This document shows positions 6,436 through 10,598 of a stretch of DNA of 10,598 bases, piece by piece. The DNA is taken from assembly GCA_946494635.1 (NCBI GenBank), contig CAMMCS010000057.1, forward strand, positions 1 to 10,598. The letters run 5' to 3'. The position numbers and the translations under genes are program-made. This DNA comes from an uncultured Oscillibacter sp. GTDB taxonomy: Bacteria > Bacillota > Clostridia > Oscillospirales > Oscillospiraceae. The notes beneath the pieces are model-generated. The model had not been told where the DNA came from and ran no database searches. It saw nothing but the letters and a program-made list of their open reading frames with translations. Positions within the stretch are counted from its first letter, which is position 1, and each line of letters opens with the position of its first letter.

Positions 6436-8376
6436 ATGCAAATCAAAAAGAGGCTTCTGGCCGTCGGCGTGTGCGGCGCGCTGCTGGCGGGGACCGTGAT
6501 CCCCGCACTGGCCGCCACCGTCCACTACAATGACGGCGCCACCGTGGGCGGCAGCGCCGAGTGGACCGCCTGGACGGAGGAGTGGAACACCGTCGCCACG
6601 GACTACACCCAGGTGTCCCTGACCCCCGGCGAGGACGAGACCGAGCTGAACTTCGCCTGGTACAGCCTGGACAACGGCTCCGCCGCCACCCCCGTGGTAC
6701 ACTTCGGCACCAGCCGGAACAGCCTGCGCGCTTACACCGGCACCGCCGGCGATGTGGATACCAGCCTCACCGGCGGCGTGGCCTATCACTACAACCACGT
6801 CACCGTCACCGGCCTGGAGCCCAACACCACCTACTATTACACCGTGGAGAAGAACGGTGAGCAGACCGATGTGGAGACCTACGAGACCCGGAGCTTTGAC
6901 ACGGTGAAGATGCTGTATGTGGGCGACCCCCAGATCGGCGCATCCAAGGGCCAGCCCCAGGGCAGCGAGACCCTGGCCGCCGAGTCCGGCGCGGCCAACA
7001 CCGCCGCCCGGAACGACGCCTTCGGCTGGAACCGGACCCTGGAGGCCGCTCTGGCCCAGGATCCCGACGTGAGCTTCATCATCTCCGCCGGCGACCAGGT
7101 CAACAAGACCGGCCAGGCCAAGGAGGAGGAGTACGCCGGCTATTTGAGCCCCGACGCGCTGGCCGGCCTGCCCGTGGCCACCACCATCGGCAACCACGAC
7201 TCCCTGAATGCCGACTATATGTATCACTTCAACAACCCCAATGCCACGGAGTACGGCGCCACGGAGGCCGGCGGCGACTATTACTACTCCTACGGCAACG
7301 GCCTGTTCATCGTGCTGAACACCAACAACTACAATGTGGCGGAGCACGAGCAGGCCATCCAGGAGGCCATCGCCTCCGATCCCGACGCCGCCTGGCGGAT
7401 CGTCACCATCCACCAGGACATCTACGGCTCCGGCCTGGATCACTCCGACACGGACGGCATGATCCTCCGCACCCAGCTGACCCCCATCTTCGATGAGTAC
7501 GACATCGACGTGGTGCTCCAGGGCCACGACCACACCTACAGCCGCTCCAAGCTGCTGTACGGCGACGGCCAGACCCACGGCGCCTATGAGTTCCAGCTCA
7601 ATGCCGACGGCAGCGACTACGACTGGGATCACGCCTACGACATCAACGAGGGCACCCAGATCCCCCTGTACCCCGAGGACGCCGCCGGCCAGGCCCTGCT
7701 GGACAGCTTCCAGGCGGACAACCACTGCTACACCATTGAGACCACCGTGGGCAACACCGTGGTGAACCCCAACGGCACGCTGTATATGAGCGCCAACTCC
7801 GCCTCCGGCTCCAAGTACTACGAGCTGATCTCCGCCCAGCAGGACTATATCGCCGAGCGCAGCCAGAACTGGCTGCCCAGCTGGTCCGTCATCACCCTCA
7901 GCGCCGATTCCTTCTCCATCGACACCTATCAGCTGACCGCCGACGGCCAGACGGAGAAGATCGACGAGACCTTCACCATCCGCAAGACCGGCGACGGCGA
8001 GAGCCTGACCGCTCCCCTGACCCGGGCCGAGGCCGTCCAGCGCCTGTATGACGACGCCGGCCGTCCCGCCGTGTCCTCCGCCGCCGGCTTCTCCGACGTG
8101 AGCGCCGACGACTCCTATCTGGACGCCGTGGCCTGGGCCAGAGCCCAGGGCATCGTCAAGGGCGTCACCGGCTCCAGCTTCGCCCCGGACGAGGCCATCA
8201 CCCAGGCCCAGTTCGCGGCCATGCTGACCCGCTACGCCGCCGTTCAGGGCAATTCCGGCGCCTCCCGGAACGCCACCCTCTCCCAGGGCATGGCCTTTGC
8301 CCAGAGCAATGGCCTGCTGACCGGCAGCACCGTCACCGCCTTCAGCGCAGACTACGCCCTGACCAAGCTGGGCTGA
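6436..8376 (+). CDS. Secreted metallophosphoesterase (purple-acid-phosphatase type) with SLH region
   Basis: 646 aa, probably hydrolysing phosphate esters or nucleotides outside the cell. Signal peptide MQIKKRLLAVGVCGALLAGT... with ALA-A cleavage near 27. The PAP-type N-terminal fibronectin-III-like domain (about 57-153) contains HYNHVTVTGLEPNTTYYY. The metallophosphoesterase core has VGDPQIG (D164), SAGDQVN (D220, N223), IGNHDS (N253, H254), TIHQD (H326) and GHDHTYSRS (H364, H366). A true purple acid phosphatase has Tyr where N223 stands, so the purple chromophore is not expected. The C-terminal part has a TRAE-containing SLH end (528-544), one full SLH repeat (about 549-605: FSDV, YLDAVAWARAQGIVKG, FAPDEAITQAQF) and a partial third (615-646). 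This suggests non-covalent anchoring to wall polysaccharide, though the third repeat is cut short. The ATG has AGGAAGGA close upstream. Confidence 0.9.
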   Translation: MQIKKRLLAVGVCGALLAGTVIPALAATVHYNDGATVGGSAEWTAWTEEWNTVATDYTQVSLTPGEDETELNFAWYSLDNGSAATPVVHFGTSRNSLRAYTGTAGDVDTSLTGGVAYHYNHVTVTGLEPNTTYYYTVEKNGEQTDVETYETRSFDTVKMLYVGDPQIGASKGQPQGSETLAAESGAANTAARNDAFGWNRTLEAALAQDPDVSFIISAGDQVNKTGQAKEEEYAGYLSPDALAGLPVATTIGNHDSLNADYMYHFNNPNATEYGATEAGGDYYYSYGNGLFIVLNTNNYNVAEHEQAIQEAIASDPDAAWRIVTIHQDIYGSGLDHSDTDGMILRTQLTPIFDEYDIDVVLQGHDHTYSRSKLLYGDGQTHGAYEFQLNADGSDYDWDHAYDINEGTQIPLYPEDAAGQALLDSFQADNHCYTIETTVGNTVVNPNGTLYMSANSASGSKYYELISAQQDYIAERSQNWLPSWSVITLSADSFSIDTYQLTADGQTEKIDETFTIRKTGDGESLTAPLTRAEAVQRLYDDAGRPAVSSAAGFSDVSADDSYLDAVAWARAQGIVKGVTGSSFAPDEAITQAQFAAMLTRYAAVQGNSGASRNATLSQGMAFAQSNGLLTGSTVTAFSADYALTKLG

Positions 8377-8400
8377 GCCCCTGTTCCCCGTTTTCCCCCA

Positions 8401-8433
8401 GTCTCCCCGCAGGCGGGCAGCCTGCGGGGAGAC
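8401..8433 (+). terminator. First of three stacked hairpins after the phosphatase gene
   Basis: 8401-8414 (GTCTCCCCGCAGGC) pairs perfectly with 8420-8433 over 14 bp with a 5-nt loop. Its last three bases (GAC) are also the first bases of the next hairpin, so the two cannot be fully paired together. No U-tract follows. Confidence 0.6.
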
Positions 8434-8473
8434 GCAGCTTGCCGAAAAATTTCGGCAAGCTGCGTCTATTTTT
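8431..8473 (+). terminator. Main intrinsic terminator of the phosphatase gene
   Basis: 8431-8447 pairs perfectly with 8450-8466 (17 bp), followed by TATTTTT (8467-8473). This is the strongest terminator of the three structures. Confidence 0.85.
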
Positions 8474-8497
8474 CAGAGCTTTGTCAGCTCTGAAAAA
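8469..8497. terminator. Third hairpin, A/T-ended
   Basis: TTTTTCAGAGCT (8469-8480) pairs with 8486-8497 (12 bp, loop TTGTC). Its T-run overlaps the U-tract of the preceding terminator, so it is an alternative fold to it. On the minus strand it would end in an A/T-rich stem as well. Confidence 0.55.
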
Positions 8498-8662
8498 TGT
8501 TTGGTTGAACACGAATGGCCCAGGCTGCCTTCTCTTGCCGCTGTGCGGCAGCTCACCTTGAGACACCCTTCCTGGGTTCCTTTCGCAACTGCCTTCCTTC
8601 CCATTCTCAAAACATTCGACTTTATTTGGCTGCCTATTTGCCTATATTCAACTCTGAAAGAA
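8498..8662. other. Leader region of the YibE/F gene
   Basis: No gene supported. It contains a hairpin TGCCGC (8536-8541) with GCGGCA (8545-8550). The sequence is less GC-rich than its surroundings and open on both strands, but the translations are unrecognised. No convincing -35/-10 pair; TATATT at 8643-8648 could serve as a -10. Confidence 0.35.
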
Positions 8663-9829
8663 ATGAGGTCTGTTCCCTTGAAGCTCTTGACACAACGTTT
8701 GGATTGGAAGCGCTTTGTGCCGCCCCTGGTGCTGCTGGCGCTGTTTTTGGTACTGGTGGTCCGCCTGAACCAGGTGGACAAGGTGGCGCTGGTCTCCCGG
8801 GAGGGACAGACCTTTGAAAAGGGCGTGGTGACGGAGATCCTTCAGGACAACGTGCAGCCCAACGGCACCCGGGTGGGCGAGCAGGTGGTCCGGGTCCGCA
8901 TGACCAGCGGCGAGCTGGAGGGCCAGGAGATCGAGACCACCTCCAGCTCCGGCTTTCTCTTCGGCGCCCCCTGCACCGTGGGGATGCGGGTGGTGGTGAT
9001 GCAGAGCGTGGCCGGGGACACGGTGGTGTCCAGCGTCTACTCCCAGGACCGGGAGTTCCAGATCATCTGCTTCGTGCTGCTGTATCTGGCGGCCCTGTGC
9101 GCCATCGGCGGCTGGCAGGGGGCCAAGGGGGCGCTGAGCCTGGTATTCACCTTCGCCTGCATCATCTGGGTGTACCTGCCCATGGTGTACCGGGGCTGGT
9201 CCCCCTTCTGGAGCGCGGTGCTGGTGTGCGCCGTCACCACGGTGGTATCCATGTGGCTGCTGGGCGGCCCCACCCGCAAGACCCTGGTGGCCACCGCCGG
9301 CACCGTGGCCGGCGTGGTGATGGCGGGGGTGTTCGCCTCCCTCTTCTCCTTCTCCACCGGCGTCACCGGCTGGAACGTCAGCGACATCGAGAGCCTGATG
9401 ACCCTGTGGAGCACCTCCGGCATCCAGGTAGGGGGCCTGCTGTTCTCCGGATTGCTGATCTCCGCCCTGGGGGCCATGATGGACGTGGGCATGTCCATCG
9501 CCAGCGCCATGGCGGAGATCCAGGGCCAGTCCCCGGACATCTCCCGGGCCGACCTGTTCCGGGCCGGGATGCGGGTGGGTCGGGACATGATGGGCACCGA
9601 CTCCAACACGCTGATCCTGGCCTTTGCCGGAGGCAGCGTCTCCATGCTGGTGCTGGACTACGCCTACGACCTGCCCTGGCTGCAGATCATCAACTCCAAC
9701 AACATCGGCATCGCCATCATGCAGGGGCTCTCCGGCAGCTTTGGCGTGATCCTCAGCGTGCCGGCCACGGTGGCCATCGCCACGGTGCTCTACACCCTGC
9801 CGGCCAGGGCGCATCCGTCCGCCGTCTGA
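8663..9829 (+). CDS. YibE/F-family multi-pass membrane protein
   Basis: 388 aa from ATG 8663; an in-frame TTG at 8678 has a better ribosome site (GAGG, 9 nt) and may be the true start (383 aa). An open frame extends upstream to 8501 but without a site. One N-terminal membrane helix (about 19-34) is followed by an extracytoplasmic beta domain (about 40-128: GVVTEILQ, QVVRVRMTSGELEGQEIETT) and seven or so further helices from about 132. Family signatures are LISALGAMMDVGMSIASAMAEI, here in two parts (ISALGAMMDVG, MSIASAMAEI, about 266-286), and VGRDMMGTDSNTLILAFAGG (305-324). The role of YibE/F is poorly known; streptococcal members were linked to membrane transport. Many relatives occur as two adjacent genes, while here a single gene carries both the soluble domain and the membrane part. 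Confidence 0.88.
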   Translation: MRSVPLKLLTQRLDWKRFVPPLVLLALFLVLVVRLNQVDKVALVSREGQTFEKGVVTEILQDNVQPNGTRVGEQVVRVRMTSGELEGQEIETTSSSGFLFGAPCTVGMRVVVMQSVAGDTVVSSVYSQDREFQIICFVLLYLAALCAIGGWQGAKGALSLVFTFACIIWVYLPMVYRGWSPFWSAVLVCAVTTVVSMWLLGGPTRKTLVATAGTVAGVVMAGVFASLFSFSTGVTGWNVSDIESLMTLWSTSGIQVGGLLFSGLLISALGAMMDVGMSIASAMAEIQGQSPDISRADLFRAGMRVGRDMMGTDSNTLILAFAGGSVSMLVLDYAYDLPWLQIINSNNIGIAIMQGLSGSFGVILSVPATVAIATVLYTLPARAHPSAV

Positions 9830-9848
9830 CCCCGGCGGCTCCGGTTCC

Positions 9849-9881
9849 GCCCTGGAGGCCGGCAGGGCTCACAGATTTTTT
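9849..9881 (+). terminator. Weak terminator after the YibE/F gene
   Basis: GCCCTG (9849-9854) pairs with CAGGGC (9863-9868); a run of six T follows at 9876-9881, separated by 7 nt. The spacing makes it weaker than the other terminators here. Confidence 0.4.
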
Positions 9882-9977
9882 CCTCCCCGTGCAATAAAAT
9901 GCCCCGGCCGGCCGTTATCCAGGTGAACGAAGGCGGCCTGGACATGGGCCGCAAGCATGGAACGGAGGAAAGATCCT

Positions 9978-10277
9978 ATGAAAAATCTGTCTGTAAAAAA
10001 GCTGGTCGGAATCGGCGTCGGCGCCGTTGCGGTGCTGGCCGTCCTCGCCCTGGTGGCCATCTTCGCCCTGCGGGTGGACAGCGCCGAGGCCCGGCAGATC
10101 GCCCTGGACGCCGCCGGGGGCGGAGAGGTCGTATCCCAGGAGACCAGCAGCGAGGGCCTCTGGAACGAATACAGCTACCAGATCGTCAACGGCGACACCT
10201 GGTATGACATCGAGATCAGCGGCTTCGGAAACATCACCGAGCTGGAGAGCGGTACCGGCCAGTATTTCCGGGACTGA
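9978..10277 (+). CDS. Small membrane-anchored PepSY-like protein
   Basis: 99 aa from ATG 9978, chosen because GGAGG (9964-9968) lies 9 nt upstream; the in-frame ATG at 9957 precedes that site. A basic start (MKNLSVKK) and one hydrophobic helix (about 9-31, GVGAVAVLAVLALVAIFAL) anchor the protein. The remaining 65 residues resemble a single PepSY unit: AEARQIALDAAGGGEVVSQE, then a strand with EYSYQIVNGDTWYDIEISGFGNI, in which the last two strands end in a glycine turn. PepSY domains are found as inhibitors or chaperone-like parts of peptidases and in wall enzymes, outside the membrane. The family call rests on pattern only. The target of this lone unit is unknown. Confidence 0.75.
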   Translation: MKNLSVKKLVGIGVGAVAVLAVLALVAIFALRVDSAEARQIALDAAGGGEVVSQETSSEGLWNEYSYQIVNGDTWYDIEISGFGNITELESGTGQYFRD

Positions 10278-10303
10278 ACCCGCCCCGCAGCCGACGGCGG
10301 CCC

Positions 10304-10332
10304 TTGCGCCGCCCGGTCTCTTCCTGTATAAT
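10304..10332 (+). promoter_or_regulatory. Sigma-A promoter of the acetyltransferase gene
   Basis: TTGCGC (10304-10309), 17-nt spacer, TATAAT (10327-10332), giving a leader of about 43 nt that ends in AGGAGG (10367-10372). Confidence 0.7.
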
Positions 10333-10381
10333 GGCAGGACAGACCGCGGCCCGGAGCCGCGTTTGCAGGAGGAATCATCCT

Positions 10382-10598
10382 ATGACGGAAAAGGAAAAGA
10401 TGCTGCAGGGGATGCTGTACGACCCAGCCCATGATGAGGCCCTGCAGGCAGAGATGGCCGCCTGCAAGGCCCTGTGCCGGCAGTTCAACCAGCTGGCCTA
10501 TCAGACGGCGGACATCGAGCCGGCCCAGGCGCTGCTGCGCCGGCTGCTGGGCGCCGCCGGGGAGGGGCTGCGGATCGAGCCGCCCTTCTGGTGCGACT
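10382..10598 (+). CDS. maa: Maltose/sugar O-acetyltransferase, 5' part (runs off right edge)
   Basis: 72 codons are visible. The ATG at 10382 has AGGAGG 9 nt upstream. MTEKEKMLQGMLYDPAHDEAL and the following ACKALCRQFNQLAY helix form the typical N-terminal maltose acetyltransferase domain, and the visible end IEPPFWCD is the family's conserved PF(W/Y)CDYG entry into the left-handed beta-helix. The enzyme transfers acetyl from acetyl-CoA to sugars such as maltose or glucose, in the cytosol; related NodL and galactoside acetyltransferases share the fold, so the substrate is not fixed. The catalytic histidine and the hexapeptide repeats lie outside the window. Own promoter, so probably a separate unit from the PepSY gene. 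Confidence 0.88.
   Translation, partial: MTEKEKMLQGMLYDPAHDEALQAEMAACKALCRQFNQLAYQTADIEPAQALLRRLLGAAGEGLRIEPPFWCD

Noticed and set aside
6331..7725. 464-codon open frame on the minus strand opposite the phosphatase
   Set aside because: Val/Gly/Ala-rich antisense translation without ribosome site or domain.
8473..8781. 102-codon minus-strand frame overlapping the YibE/F start
   Set aside because: Antisense to the YibE/F N-terminus and its leader, no ribosome site, no family recognised.

Overview
The window looks like chromosomal DNA from a high-GC member of the Firmicutes, most likely the Oscillospiraceae (Flavonifractor, Pseudoflavonifractor or Lawsonibacter type). This is an inference from GC-rich coding sequence combined with strong AGGAGG ribosome sites, clear sigma-A promoters, a copper-amine-oxidase-like 'stalk' protein, an SLH-domain exoenzyme and a YibE/F protein. 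No plasmid, phage, transposase or CRISPR signature is present.

Layout. Left part, minus strand: the 5' end of an ECF sigma-like gene (1-372, running off the left edge) with its own ECF-type promoter; a secreted stalk-domain protein (484-1485); a 475-nt GC-rich gap full of inverted repeats; and the ribosome-associated GTPase gene typA/bipA (1961-3784). typA has a good promoter at 4199-4227, so its mRNA should have a leader of about 408 nt. That leader contains a second, diverged copy (about 86% identical over 122 nt) of the typA ribosome site and first 19 codons. The copy is closed by a stop codon that falls in the loop of a strong hairpin, and two more hairpin structures follow before typA.

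Centre, plus strand: serA (4524-5690), divergent from typA, with its own promoter and a perfect terminator. Next come a promoter, a structured leader, tRNA-Arg(CCT) at 5879-5956 and a perfect terminator. A roughly 440-nt gap without a supported gene precedes a secreted metallophosphoesterase of the purple-acid-phosphatase type carrying SLH sequence (6436-8376), which ends in three stacked hairpins.

Right part, plus strand: a YibE/F-family membrane protein (8663-9829), a small membrane-anchored PepSY-like protein (9978-10277), and the start of a maltose/sugar O-acetyltransferase (10382 to the right edge).

The genes are mostly independent single-gene units, each with its own promoter or terminator, and not a pathway cluster. 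The most unusual elements are the typA leader with its duplicated mini-ORF and the sigma-like gene, in which region 2 runs straight into a predicted membrane segment where region 4 is expected.
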